Assembly (NCBI GenBank): GCA_035518635.1
Contig: DATIXI010000056.1
Location: 1 to 10,279 of the forward strand
Source: AC-32 sp035518635
GTDB taxonomy: Bacteria > Actinomycetota > Thermoleophilia > Gaiellales > Gaiellaceae
Length of the DNA: 10,279 bases
Direction of reading: 5' to 3'
Part shown: in pieces, positions 1 to 6,196 of the stretch
Layout of the letters: every line of letters starts with the position of its first letter
Numbering within the stretch: position 1 is the first letter of the stretch
Position numbers and translations under genes: made by a program
The notes under the pieces: generated by a model
The model's input: the letters and a program-made list of their open reading frames with translations, nothing else
The model's database searches: none
What the model was told of the DNA's origin: nothing

Positions 1-333
1 GGTCGAGCCCGACGAGGACGAGCTGCTCGAGCCGGTCGGGTTGATCTGCGGGACGCGCACGTTGCGCTTGGCGATCTGCGCCTGGAGGGCGGCCTCGATG
101 TCGTCGGACGCGCTCGAGTAGTCGCGCAGGTCCTCGGGGAGGTTGCGGATCGCGTCCCGGTAGCAGTGGAGCGGATAGGTCCCGATCGGGCGCCCGTTCG
201 ACCAGTCGTTCAGCACCTTCTTCCAGCACGGCGTGGCCGCGGCGGCCTGGCCCGGCAGCACGAGGACCGCCAGAAGCAACCCTGCCGTGAGGGCGAGGAC
301 AAGGGAGATGGGCGCGGACGGGCGCTTAGGCAT
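1..333 (-). CDS. Secreted hypothetical protein, N-terminal part (gene runs off the window edge)
   Basis: The reverse strand from the ATG at 333 stays open for 111 codons to the window edge, so the 3' end is missing. Residues 1-8 are basic (MPKRPSAP), 9-28 are strongly hydrophobic and an Ala run (30-33) follows: a classical Sec signal peptide probably cut near A33. The mature part starts TPCWKKVLNDW and has two cysteines (C36, C57) that could form a disulfide, a YPLHCYRDAI segment and an acidic/polar stretch (DYSSASDDIEAALQ). From residue 102 it becomes a Ser/Gly linker (seven Ser in a row), which often precedes a C-terminal membrane or wall anchor. I dimly recall similar short secreted proteins in Thermoleophilia, but I cannot name a family or function. 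No clear Shine-Dalgarno precedes the ATG. It diverges from the O-antigen-ligase-like gene at 455. Confidence 0.75.
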   Translation of the reverse strand, partial: MPKRPSAPISLVLALTAGLLLAVLVLPGQAAAATPCWKKVLNDWSNGRPIGTYPLHCYRDAIRNLPEDLRDYSSASDDIEAALQAQIAKRNVRVPQINPTGSSSSSSSGST

Positions 334-340
334 GTAATCG

Positions 341-368
341 GGCAGCGGGACTCTGCGAGGAGTCTGCC
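341..368 (-). promoter_or_regulatory. Bulged inverted repeat in the presumed leader of the secreted-protein gene
   Basis: GACTC (349-353) and GAGTC (360-364) pair perfectly around a 6-nt loop, and the flanking GGCA (341-344) and TGCC (365-368) can pair past a 4-nt internal bulge. It would lie in the 5' leader of the minus-strand gene if transcription starts near 377. A leader hairpin or a protein-binding site is possible; there is no further evidence. Confidence 0.3.
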
Positions 369-384
369 CTGGCGGCGTGAGACC

Positions 385-414
385 ATGGTAACGGCCGCGT
401 TAAGGCTTTGTAAA
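385..414 (-). promoter_or_regulatory. Candidate sigma70-type promoter for the secreted-protein gene
   Basis: On the minus strand TTTACA (414-409) matches the -35 consensus TTGACA at five of six bases. It is followed after an 18-nt spacer by TACCAT (390-385), a TAnnnT -10. The predicted start of transcription is near 377, giving a leader of about 44 nt before the ATG at 333. This is the best-formed promoter in the window, and this AT-richer patch stands out from the surrounding GC-rich sequence. Confidence 0.5.
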
Positions 415-418
415 AGCC
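404..418. promoter_or_regulatory. Perfect palindrome over the -35, candidate operator
   Basis: GGCTTT-GTA-AAAGCC is a perfect 6-bp inverted repeat with a 3-nt centre. It covers the whole candidate -35 (409-414) of the minus-strand gene and lies 37 bp upstream of the ligase gene start at 455. The position suits a repressor site that could affect both divergent genes. No regulator gene is visible in the window, so the binding protein is unknown. Confidence 0.35.
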
Positions 419-439
419 GGAATGGGCCTTCCTCGGTGT

Positions 440-445
440 TAGCCT
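440..445 (+). promoter_or_regulatory. Candidate -10 element (TAGCCT) of the O-antigen-ligase-like gene
   Basis: TAGCCT fits TAnnnT and ends 9 nt before the ATG at 455, a spacing that would give a leaderless or nearly leaderless mRNA. No Shine-Dalgarno sequence is visible in front of the ATG, which agrees with that. No convincing -35 is present at 16-19 nt upstream. Confidence 0.35.
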
Positions 446-454
446 CAAACCCTC

Positions 455-2386
455 ATGATCGCCGCCCTCGAGCGCCGCGCGGCGCTGCTCGCGCTTGCGG
501 CCGGAGGGCTTCTCACGGCCGCCTGCGTGCTGCTCTCGGCGGGCTCCTCGAACGGCCGGCTCGTGTGGCTCGGGCTCGCCGCGCTGGCCCTGGCGGCGGC
601 TCTCGCGACCGCGGCGCTCGTGGGCGGGCCGCGGCCGCGCTTCGCGCGCGAGACGGTCTGGGCGCTCGGGCTGCTCGTCGCGTTCGTCTGCTGGTGCGGG
701 ATCTCCCTGCTCTGGTCGATCCAGCCCGACCGCACCTGGCTCTACCTGAACCGCGGACTCGTCTACCTGGCGCTCGCGCTGGTCGGCCTCGGGCTCGGCG
801 TCTACGTGCCCCAGGCGATTCGGCGCTGGGCGTTCGTCCTGGCGGGAGTGGTGTCGCTGGGCCTCGCGTGGGGCCTGCTCGGGAAGGCGGTGCCGGCGGT
901 CGGCGGCTCGGGGCGGGTCGCCCGGCTGAGCGCGCCGATCGGCTACTGGAACGCGTTCGCCCTGCTGCTCGACTTCGGGCTCCCGCTGGCGCTCTGGCTG
1001 GCCGCTCGTCGCGAGCATCCGCACTGGCTTCGCGTCTGCGGGGTGGTTCTCCTCTACGCGCTCGTCGTCGGGCTGCTGCTGACGTACTCGCGCGGGGGCG
1101 TAGCGGTGGCGGCGCTCTTGACGGCTGCCTGGCTCGTGCTCAGCGGGCCGCGCGTGGAGGGCGCCGCCGCGCTGCTGCTAGGAGGCGGGGCGGGGCTCGG
1201 GGTGGCCGTGTGGGCGTTCTCGCGCCCGGGGCTGGCCGAGGACCTCCAGGCGCACTCGGTGCGCGTGCGGGACGGGCGCTGGTTCGCGGTCGTGTTCCTG
1301 CTCGGGCTCGTCCTCGTGGGCGCGCTCGCGTACCTCGGCTCGGTCGCCGAGGAGCAGCGGCCGCTCGACGACCGGCGCCGGAAGCTCGTGGGGCGGATCG
1401 CATTGGCGGTGCTCGCGGTTGGAGCCGCGGCGGCCGTGGTGGCACTCGTGGTGGAGACGAAGCCGCAGGGGTGGTTCCGCGACTTCACCGAGACGACGCC
1501 GAGCTTCTCGGCGACCTCCGGCCCGTCGCGGCTGGCGACGATCAACTCCTCGAGCCGCTGGCAGTGGTGGAAGGAGTCCTGGCACGCGTTCGAGGACGAA
1601 CCCCTCCGCGGCACGGGCGCGGGGACGTTCGAGCTCACCCATCGCCTGCTGCGCACGAATGACGTGGTGGTCACGGAGCCGCACAACCTGCCGCTGCAGT
1701 TCCTGACCGAGACGGGGATCGTCGGGTTCCTGCTCGCGCTCGGCTCGATCGGGGCGGCGACGGTCGGCGTGGTACGGGTGGTGCGGCCCTTACGCGGGCC
1801 GGAGCGGGCGGCGGCCGTCGCGCTCGCGGTCTCGGCGCTCGCGTATCCCCTTCACACGCTCGTGGACTTCGACTTCGACTTCGTCGCGGTCAGCGCGCCC
1901 TTCTTCGTGTCGGTCGGCGTTCTGCTCGGCGGGAGGACGGTCGCCGGCGAGCGGAGGCTCGTGCTCGCGCCGCTGCCCGTGGCGGCAGCGATCCTGATCG
2001 CGTTCTCGCTCCTCGTGCCGTGGTTCGCGCAGCGCGACACGGACTCCGCGCTCGCGGAGCTCGAGGCCGGGCGGCCGGCCCAGGCGGCCGCCGACGCGCA
2101 CCACGCACATTCGCTGAACCCGTTGGCGCTCGACCCCCTCTTCGTGGAGGCGGGCGCGGCGCAGCAGCTCGGCGACCTGCTCGCGGCGCGAGCGCTCTAC
2201 GTGAGCGCCGTCGACCTGCAGCCGCTCAACTGGCGGCCCTGGTACGAGCTCGGCAGCTTCGAGGTCAGCATCGGCGACGACCGCGGCGCGCTGGCTCCCT
2301 TGCGGCGGGCGGTCGAGCTCGACAAGCACGGAACGCTCGCGGCCGCGCTGTTGGCGCAGGTCGAGGCGCGGCTGAAAGGCGGCTAG
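455..2386 (+). CDS. O-antigen ligase/polymerase-family membrane protein with C-terminal TPR region
   Basis: The 643-residue product has about ten hydrophobic helices and the hallmarks of the WaaL/Wzy_C family. These include GYWNAFALL (163-171) as in actinobacterial members, YSRGG (211-215) after a helix, and the family region around EPHNLPLQFLTETGIVG (408-424), whose His410 corresponds to the conserved H of the large periplasmic loop. A further conserved H...D segment is HTLVDFDFDF (467-476). The loop between about 340 and 425 faces the outside in this family. After a last helix (about 502-523) the final 115 residues are Ala/Leu-rich helical repeats resembling TPRs (LEAGRPAQAAADAHHAHSLNP and following). 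Such proteins transfer or polymerise undecaprenyl-linked glycans on the outer face of the membrane. Substrate cannot be read from sequence. The ATG at 455 starts just before the first helix. The gene converges on a glycan operon with 4 bp between stops. Confidence 0.85.
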   Translation: MIAALERRAALLALAAGGLLTAACVLLSAGSSNGRLVWLGLAALALAAALATAALVGGPRPRFARETVWALGLLVAFVCWCGISLLWSIQPDRTWLYLNRGLVYLALALVGLGLGVYVPQAIRRWAFVLAGVVSLGLAWGLLGKAVPAVGGSGRVARLSAPIGYWNAFALLLDFGLPLALWLAARREHPHWLRVCGVVLLYALVVGLLLTYSRGGVAVAALLTAAWLVLSGPRVEGAAALLLGGGAGLGVAVWAFSRPGLAEDLQAHSVRVRDGRWFAVVFLLGLVLVGALAYLGSVAEEQRPLDDRRRKLVGRIALAVLAVGAAAAVVALVVETKPQGWFRDFTETTPSFSATSGPSRLATINSSSRWQWWKESWHAFEDEPLRGTGAGTFELTHRLLRTNDVVVTEPHNLPLQFLTETGIVGFLLALGSIGAATVGVVRVVRPLRGPERAAAVALAVSALAYPLHTLVDFDFDFVAVSAPFFVSVGVLLGGRTVAGERRLVLAPLPVAAAILIAFSLLVPWFAQRDTDSALAELEAGRPAQAAADAHHAHSLNPLALDPLFVEAGAAQQLGDLLAARALYVSAVDLQPLNWRPWYELGSFEVSIGDDRGALAPLRRAVELDKHGTLAAALLAQVEARLKGG

Positions 2387-2394
2387 GGCCCTAG
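2383..2394. terminator. 12-bp palindrome containing both convergent stop codons
   Basis: CTAGGGCCCTAG is a perfect palindrome. The ligase gene's TAG is 2384-2386, and the methyltransferase gene's TAG is the complement of 2391-2393. The two genes end 4 bp apart with no room for a separate terminator. A hairpin would have only a 4-bp stem, so a role in termination is weak inference; the arrangement itself is seen directly. Confidence 0.35.
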
Positions 2395-3122
2395 GTCGCG
2401 CGGGCGCGCAGCCAGATCTGCGTCCAGAACGGCGCGAGCAGGCGATAGACCCACGGCTCGGCGAGGTGGGCCGCCACGTCGCGGGGCGCGTTCGAGAAGA
2501 GCCGCTTGCGGTTGTTGTGGAAGCGGCGGATCTCTGTGAAGCCCTCGGCACGGAGCAGCTTCTTGAGCCGGTGCGGGGTGTAGCCGAGCTCCGTCGTCCC
2601 GTACTCGTCGGTGGCCGCTGTTCCCTCGAAGCGCTGCTTCCAGTTCGGCTCGGCGAGCAGGAGGTGCCCGCCCGCCTTGAGCGCGCGCCGGGCGGTCGCG
2701 AACGCGAGGTCCGCGCGCGGGGTGTGGTGGAGCGCGTCGTAGAGGAGGCAGGCGTCGAAGCGGCGCCCGAGGTCGAGCTGCTCCATGTCGCCGACCTCGA
2801 ACTGCGCGTCAAGCCCTTCGCGGGCTGTGACCTCGCGGGCGATCTCGATCATCTCGGGGGAGACGTCGTAGCCCGAGGCGAAGACGCCGTGGCGGGACGC
2901 GAAGCGGGTCATCCAGCCGGAGCCGCAGCCGAGCTCGCAGAGCGTCATCCCCGCGCGCAGGTCGAGCAGCTGGAGGATGTAGCCGAAGTCGATCAGCAGC
3001 CGCGCCGACTCCCGGGGCACGTTCGCGAACGGCTTCGAGCGGAGCCAAGTGCGCCCGGCCTCGCCGACCGCGCTGGGGTAGTCGATCTCCGCCTGCTTGC
3101 GTTCTTCTTCGGTGTCCGACAC
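2391..3122 (-). CDS. Class I SAM-dependent methyltransferase
   Basis: The 243-residue product has the Rossmann-like SAM fold of the Methyltransf_11/25 type. Motif I is ELGCGSG (63-69), with the acidic residue ending the second strand at D86 (SGYDVSPE). GDMEQLD (111-117) supplies the adenine-side acidic residue, then DALHH (129-133) and AGGHLLLAEP (150-159) form the later strands. The N-terminal 50 residues (with SAVGEAGRTWLRSKPF) and the last 60 residues are family-variable and may define the acceptor. The start is GTG at 3122, the only start in frame before the conserved region, without a clear Shine-Dalgarno. It is the last gene of the minus-strand glycan operon, 39 nt behind the LytR_C gene. 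O-methylation of a sugar or lipid-linked glycan is plausible from context but not shown; other small-molecule substrates are possible. Confidence 0.85.
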   Translation of the reverse strand: MSDTEEERKQAEIDYPSAVGEAGRTWLRSKPFANVPRESARLLIDFGYILQLLDLRAGMTLCELGCGSGWMTRFASRHGVFASGYDVSPEMIEIAREVTAREGLDAQFEVGDMEQLDLGRRFDACLLYDALHHTPRADLAFATARRALKAGGHLLLAEPNWKQRFEGTAATDEYGTTELGYTPHRLKKLLRAEGFTEIRRFHNNRKRLFSNAPRDVAAHLAEPWVYRLLAPFWTQIWLRARAT

Positions 3123-3143
3123 GCCGCCGGAAGTGTCACGGAA

Positions 3144-3173
3144 GTCGGGCGGGCGTGCGCGCTACCCGCCGAC
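3144..3173 (-). terminator. Stem-loop at the LytR_C stop codon, possible attenuator
   Basis: On the minus strand GTCGGCGGG (3173-3165) pairs with CCCGCCCGAC (3153-3144) apart from one bulged C, with an 11-nt loop that begins with the TAG stop of the LytR_C gene. It sits inside the operon just upstream of the methyltransferase start. There is no U-tract, so it is more likely a partial terminator or mRNA-stability element than a full stop. Confidence 0.3.
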
Positions 3174-3659
3174 GATGACGGCGAGCTGCGCGCCCGCGAA
3201 GTTGCGCGCGCGGAGGCCGTCGAGCGGTGAGATGAGCCTGATGCCGAGGTCGCGCGAGAGGCGGTAGGCCTCGGCTCGCCGCCCGGCGCGGTAGATCACG
3301 ACGCTGCGCCCGTAGCCGGTTCGCGGCGCGTTGCCGACGAAGCGGATCCTGTACCCGCGCGCGCGTACGCGCGAGGCGGTCGAAGCCGCGGCGCCCGAGA
3401 CGCCGTTCCCGTTCAGGACGGTCACCGAGACCGACCTGCGCGGCGGAAGCGGCTTGGCGGGGGCTGTCGACTTCGGCTTCGCAGGCGCGGCCGTCGCATG
3501 CTTGATCGCCGCCGCCTTGATGTGGTGGGCCACCGGCTTTGCGAGCAGCGCGGCCGCGACGACGATCAGGCCGATCAGCTCGAGCGCGGCGATCGCGGCG
3601 GCGACGAAGGCGATCGTGCGCCAGGGATGCTCGAGATGGCTGGAAAGTGCGTGCTCCAC
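3162..3659 (-). CDS. Membrane-anchored LytR_C (C-terminal LytR/CpsA/Psr-associated) domain protein
   Basis: From the GTG at 3659 the product is 165 residues. It has a short polar N-terminus, one hydrophobic helix (about 15-40), an Ala/Pro/Lys linker (49-75) and a LytR_C-type domain from about 77 to the end. The domain begins VSVTVLNGNGVSGAAA (77-92), includes RARGYRIRFVGNA and ends AQLAVIVGG. The pattern VLNG-GVSG-A, GNA, then a short strand before a Gly-rich end is typical of that family, which occurs after the LCP catalytic domain or alone on a membrane anchor. No LCP domain is present, so this protein is probably a wall- or glycan-binding accessory rather than a ligase. The frame stays open to an ATG at 3821, but that part lies out of frame on the GT-C gene, so I prefer the GTG. 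A strong AGGAGG lies 36 nt before this GTG, too far for normal use, so the start is uncertain. Confidence 0.7.
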   Translation of the reverse strand: MEHALSSHLEHPWRTIAFVAAAIAALELIGLIVVAAALLAKPVAHHIKAAAIKHATAAPAKPKSTAPAKPLPPRRSVSVTVLNGNGVSGAAASTASRVRARGYRIRFVGNAPRTGYGRSVVIYRAGRRAEAYRLSRDLGIRLISPLDGLRARNFAGAQLAVIVGG

Positions 3660-3695
3660 GGCGGGAGCAACGGTTTCGCCAAAAGGCGGCGCGAT

Positions 3696-3701
3696 CCTCC
3701 T
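3696..3701 (-). promoter_or_regulatory. Perfect Shine-Dalgarno AGGAGG overlapping the GT-C stop codon, with no start at normal spacing
   Basis: AGGAGG on the minus strand shares two bases with the TAG stop of the GT-C gene (3702-3700). No in-frame ATG, GTG or TTG of the LytR_C gene lies 4-12 nt downstream: the next codon is ATC, and the first usable start is the GTG at 3659. A small hairpin CGCC-TTTT-GGCG (3688-3677) lies between them. Confidence 0.4.
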
Positions 3702-5274
3702 AGCAGCACCTGCGGAGGTCGTGGCCGTCGAAGTACGCGAGCACGAACGGCTTCCGGGACGGATGCGGCGAGGCGATCGCCAGGCGTCGCAGCCCGGGCG
3801 GAAAGCGCCTGGGCCCTCCACGCGAGTACGTACAGTGGGGAGTCGACAGCGAGCGCGTCCCGAGGATCGAGAAGTCGAACGGCGCCGCCCAGGTCGTCTG
3901 CGCCCGGTACAGGCCGCCCCCGACCGGGCTCACGCGTACCTCGCCCGCCCGCTGGGAGCGCAGGTACACGGGGATGCAAAACGCGGTCCTCAGATCCGGG
4001 CGTCCGGCCTCGGCGACCGCGTCGTCCATGTCGCCGCCCGCCAAGACGATCGCGGTCCGGTAGGTGAGCGGCGCCGTGAGCAGCACGAGCTCGCCGTTGC
4101 GCGGCCCGAGTCGGGTCGCCTCGTTGACCACCCGTTCGGAGATCCGGCCCGCGCCGACCCAGCTCGCGGCCGAGCCGAGGCAGAGCGTCGCGCCGAGGAG
4201 CGCCGCGAGCAGGAGGGGCCACACGGGGCGGCGCGGGACGATCGCCGCGAGCACGAGGGCCAGGCCGACCGAGGGCAGGAAGATCAGCCGCTCGCCGTTC
4301 GCGTTGTTGAGGTCGATCGCGAGGTTGAGCGACGGGAGCGCGCAGAGCGCGAACCACGCGAGCCCGACCAGGGCCATGCGGAGGGCCCAGCGGTCGCCGC
4401 GGCGACGGAGCACCACCAGCCGCCACGCGAGCAGCACGAGCAGGAGCAGCGGCACGAGCAGGAGCACCGGGTCGTGGACGAGCTCGAGCTGCGGCGGCGC
4501 GAACGCCGCGAGGACGTACGAGCCGGCCACGCCGACCACGCGCAGCGGCCGCCACGGGTCGGCGCTCCCGTACCCGCCGACGCCGCCGATCACGATCGTC
4601 CGGGCGACGAGGACGGGGAGCTGTGCGATCGCCATCGCGACCGGCGCGAGGTAGCGGCGGCGCCCCAGGCGACCGAGGTCGGACGGCGGGATCAGCCACA
4701 GGAGGAGCAGTGCCAGCAGCGGCGCGAGGAACGCGATCTCCTTGACAAGCGCCGCCGCGGCTGCCAGCGCCGCCGCGCTGACGAGCCGCAGCCACTCCGA
4801 GCGGAACGAGAGCGCGCACAGGAGAGAGGCCAGCACGAGCAGCGTCACCAGCAGGTCGACGCTGTCGGAGATCCAGGCCACGGTCTCCGCATGCCGCGGG
4901 TAGACGGCGAAGAAGACCGCCGCCACCCAGGCGGGACCGGGGCCGAGCAGGCGGCGCGCGAGCAGCCAGACCACGATCGTGACCCCGGCGTAGAGCGCGA
5001 TGTTGACCGCGTGGAACGCCATCGGGCTGGCGCCCCAGAGCCGGTAGAGCTCCCCCTGCCACGTGATCCAGAGCGGGCGGTAGAAGAACCCTGCCTGGCC
5101 GGTCTGGCCGATCGAGTTGCGCGCGAAGGCCCAGCCCGCGCCCTGGAACTCGTGCATCACGCGAAGGTTCAGGTAGTCGTCGCCGACGAGCCTCGACCAG
5201 AGCGCGGGGAGGAAGACGAGCGCCGAGATGGCCGCCAGCGCTGCGACCCCGAGCGCCGTCCTCTGCGAGGTCAT
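3700..5274 (-). CDS. GT-C-fold glycosyltransferase, PMT/TMTC-like mannosyltransferase family
   Basis: The 524-residue integral membrane protein starts at ATG 5274, which overlaps the epimerase stop as ATGA. The first loop carries the acidic pair GDDYLN (D32, D33) typical of GT-C enzymes that use polyprenyl-phosphate sugars, with FFYRPLW soon after. The conserved segments YPRHAETVAWISDSVDLL (125-142), LVKEIAF (177-183) and GERLIFLPSVG (327-337) match the signature regions of the TMTC/PMT-like group. About nine hydrophobic helices extend to about residue 368. The remaining 155 residues lack long hydrophobic stretches and probably form an extracytoplasmic or soluble tail ending RRCC. It would transfer a sugar from a lipid carrier to a glycan or protein on the outer face. 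It is second in the operon after the epimerase. The frame is open upstream to 6183, but that stretch overlies the epimerase and is not coding. Confidence 0.8.
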   Translation of the reverse strand: MTSQRTALGVAALAAISALVFLPALWSRLVGDDYLNLRVMHEFQGAGWAFARNSIGQTGQAGFFYRPLWITWQGELYRLWGASPMAFHAVNIALYAGVTIVVWLLARRLLGPGPAWVAAVFFAVYPRHAETVAWISDSVDLLVTLLVLASLLCALSFRSEWLRLVSAAALAAAAALVKEIAFLAPLLALLLLWLIPPSDLGRLGRRRYLAPVAMAIAQLPVLVARTIVIGGVGGYGSADPWRPLRVVGVAGSYVLAAFAPPQLELVHDPVLLLVPLLLLVLLAWRLVVLRRRGDRWALRMALVGLAWFALCALPSLNLAIDLNNANGERLIFLPSVGLALVLAAIVPRRPVWPLLLAALLGATLCLGSAASWVGAGRISERVVNEATRLGPRNGELVLLTAPLTYRTAIVLAGGDMDDAVAEAGRPDLRTAFCIPVYLRSQRAGEVRVSPVGGGLYRAQTTWAAPFDFSILGTRSLSTPHCTYSRGGPRRFPPGLRRLAIASPHPSRKPFVLAYFDGHDLRRCC

Positions 5275-6176
5275 CGCGTGCCGGTTGCCGCGAGCGCTTC
5301 CCAGGTGAGGCGGAGCCCGCCCTCGAGCGAGGTCTGCGGCCGCCAGCCGAGCTCCCGCTCCGCACGGGAGACGTCGAGCACGCTGCGTTGCAGCTCGCCG
5401 AGCCGGGCAGCGGCGAACTCCGGCTGGAGCTCGGAGCCGGCGACCCGGCGGCAGAGCTCGTACAGCTCGACCACCGAGGTCTCCTGGCCGGTGCCGACGT
5501 TGAACACGCCCTCGCGCCCGACCGCGGCGAGGGTCGCCTGCGCCACGTCTCCGGCGTAGACGTAGTCGCGCGTCTGCAGGCCGTCCCCGAAGATCCGCGG
5601 CGCCTCTCCTGCTGCGAGCCGAGAGAGGAAGATCGCGACCACGCCGGCCTCGCCCTTCGGGTCCTGCCGGGGCCCGTAGACGTTGCCGTAGCGCAGCGCC
5701 ACGTGCTGCGTCCCGTAGAGGCGGTTGTAGGCGGCGAGGTACTCCTCGCCGGCGAGCTTCGAGACGCCGTAGGGCGAGAGCGGCCGCCGCTCGGCGTCCT
5801 CGGAGGCGGGCCCCTCGCACTCGCCGTAGATCGCGCCCCCCGTCGAGGCGAACACGACCTGTGCCCCGTGCCGCCGCGCCGCCTCGAGCACGCTGATCGT
5901 GCCGAGGACGTTCACGCCCGCGTCGTGGTCGGGCCGCTCGACCGAGACGCGCACGTCGGCCTGGGCCGCGAGGTGGAAGCAGGCCTCCGCGCCCTCGAAC
6001 AGGTCCTCGAGCGGCTCGCGGATGTCGACGATCTCGAGCACCGCCCCCTCGGGGACGTTCTCGCGTTTCCCGGTCGAGAGGTCGTCGACGACCGTCACCT
6101 CGTCGCCGCGGGCCAGGAGCGCGCCGGCCACGTGCGAGCCGATGAACCCCGCGCCACCTGTCACGATCGCTCGCAA
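5271..6176 (-). CDS. NAD-dependent sugar epimerase/dehydratase, UDP-glucose 4-epimerase-like
   Basis: The 301-residue extended SDR protein begins MRAIVTGGAGFIGSH, with the NAD-binding TGGAGFIG at 6-13 and an acidic pair D31-D32 for the adenosine ribose. Catalytic-site motifs follow: FASTGGAIYG (109-118, the Ser/Thr), SPYGVSK (134-140, giving Y136 and K140), RYGNVYGPRQ (162-171) and GDGLQTRDYVYAGD (197-210), all typical of GalE-type epimerases. Length is slightly below the 310-340 usual for GalE. It would interconvert NDP-hexoses (for example UDP-Glc/UDP-Gal) in the cytoplasm to feed the GT-C enzyme downstream; exact substrate is not determined. The start is TTG at 6176, because an in-frame TGA lies two codons upstream and the MRAIVTGG start suits the family. 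It is the first gene of the operon, diverging from tmk. Confidence 0.85.
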   Translation of the reverse strand: MRAIVTGGAGFIGSHVAGALLARGDEVTVVDDLSTGKRENVPEGAVLEIVDIREPLEDLFEGAEACFHLAAQADVRVSVERPDHDAGVNVLGTISVLEAARRHGAQVVFASTGGAIYGECEGPASEDAERRPLSPYGVSKLAGEEYLAAYNRLYGTQHVALRYGNVYGPRQDPKGEAGVVAIFLSRLAAGEAPRIFGDGLQTRDYVYAGDVAQATLAAVGREGVFNVGTGQETSVVELYELCRRVAGSELQPEFAAARLGELQRSVLDVSRAERELGWRPQTSLEGGLRLTWEALAATGTR

Positions 6177-6182
6177 GCCTCA

Positions 6183-6189
6183 TATCCTA
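6183..6189. promoter_or_regulatory. Overlapping divergent -10 elements between the epimerase gene and tmk
   Basis: The plus strand reads TATCCT at 6183-6188, ending 8 nt before the tmk ATG. The minus strand reads TAGGAT at 6189-6184, ending 7 nt before the epimerase TTG. Both fit TAnnnT at a leaderless spacing and share five base pairs. No good -35 is visible for either; CTGTCA at 6158-6163 is a weak candidate for tmk with a 19-nt spacer. Confidence 0.45.
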
Positions 6190-6196
6190 AGCGCCC

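Noticed and set aside
166..1662. Long open frame (498 codons) on the plus strand before and across the ligase gene
   Set aside because: It is out of frame with a convincing membrane protein, is very rich in Arg/Ala/Gly/Pro, has no recognisable motif, and begins antisense to the secreted-protein gene. Long chance frames are expected at this G+C content.
1865..1882. Tandem GACTTC repeats encoding DFDFDF in the ligase
   Set aside because: Three short units fall in a segment where family members conserve an H...D-W/F-D pattern, so it is better explained by the protein than by a repeat element.
3660..3821. N-terminal extension of the LytR_C protein to the ATG at 3821
   Set aside because: Most of it overlaps the GT-C coding end in another frame, with a low-complexity Arg/Ser sequence. 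The membrane helix and domain are complete without it.
4430..4470. Repeated AGCAGCACGAG/AGCAGGAG-like triplets suggesting a DNA repeat
   Set aside because: On the coding strand these are Leu/Val codons of a transmembrane helix; the repetition reflects amino-acid composition.
3331..5559. 742-codon open frame antisense to the LytR_C, GT-C and epimerase genes
   Set aside because: The composition is Arg/Glu/Gln-rich without domains, while the opposite strand encodes recognisable enzymes with family motifs. It is a shadow frame.
5275..6183. N-terminal extension of the GT-C frame to the ATG at 6183
   Set aside because: This stretch overlies the epimerase gene in another frame and shows no motif, whereas the ATG at 5274 gives a normal GT-C N-terminus and a typical ATGA overlap.
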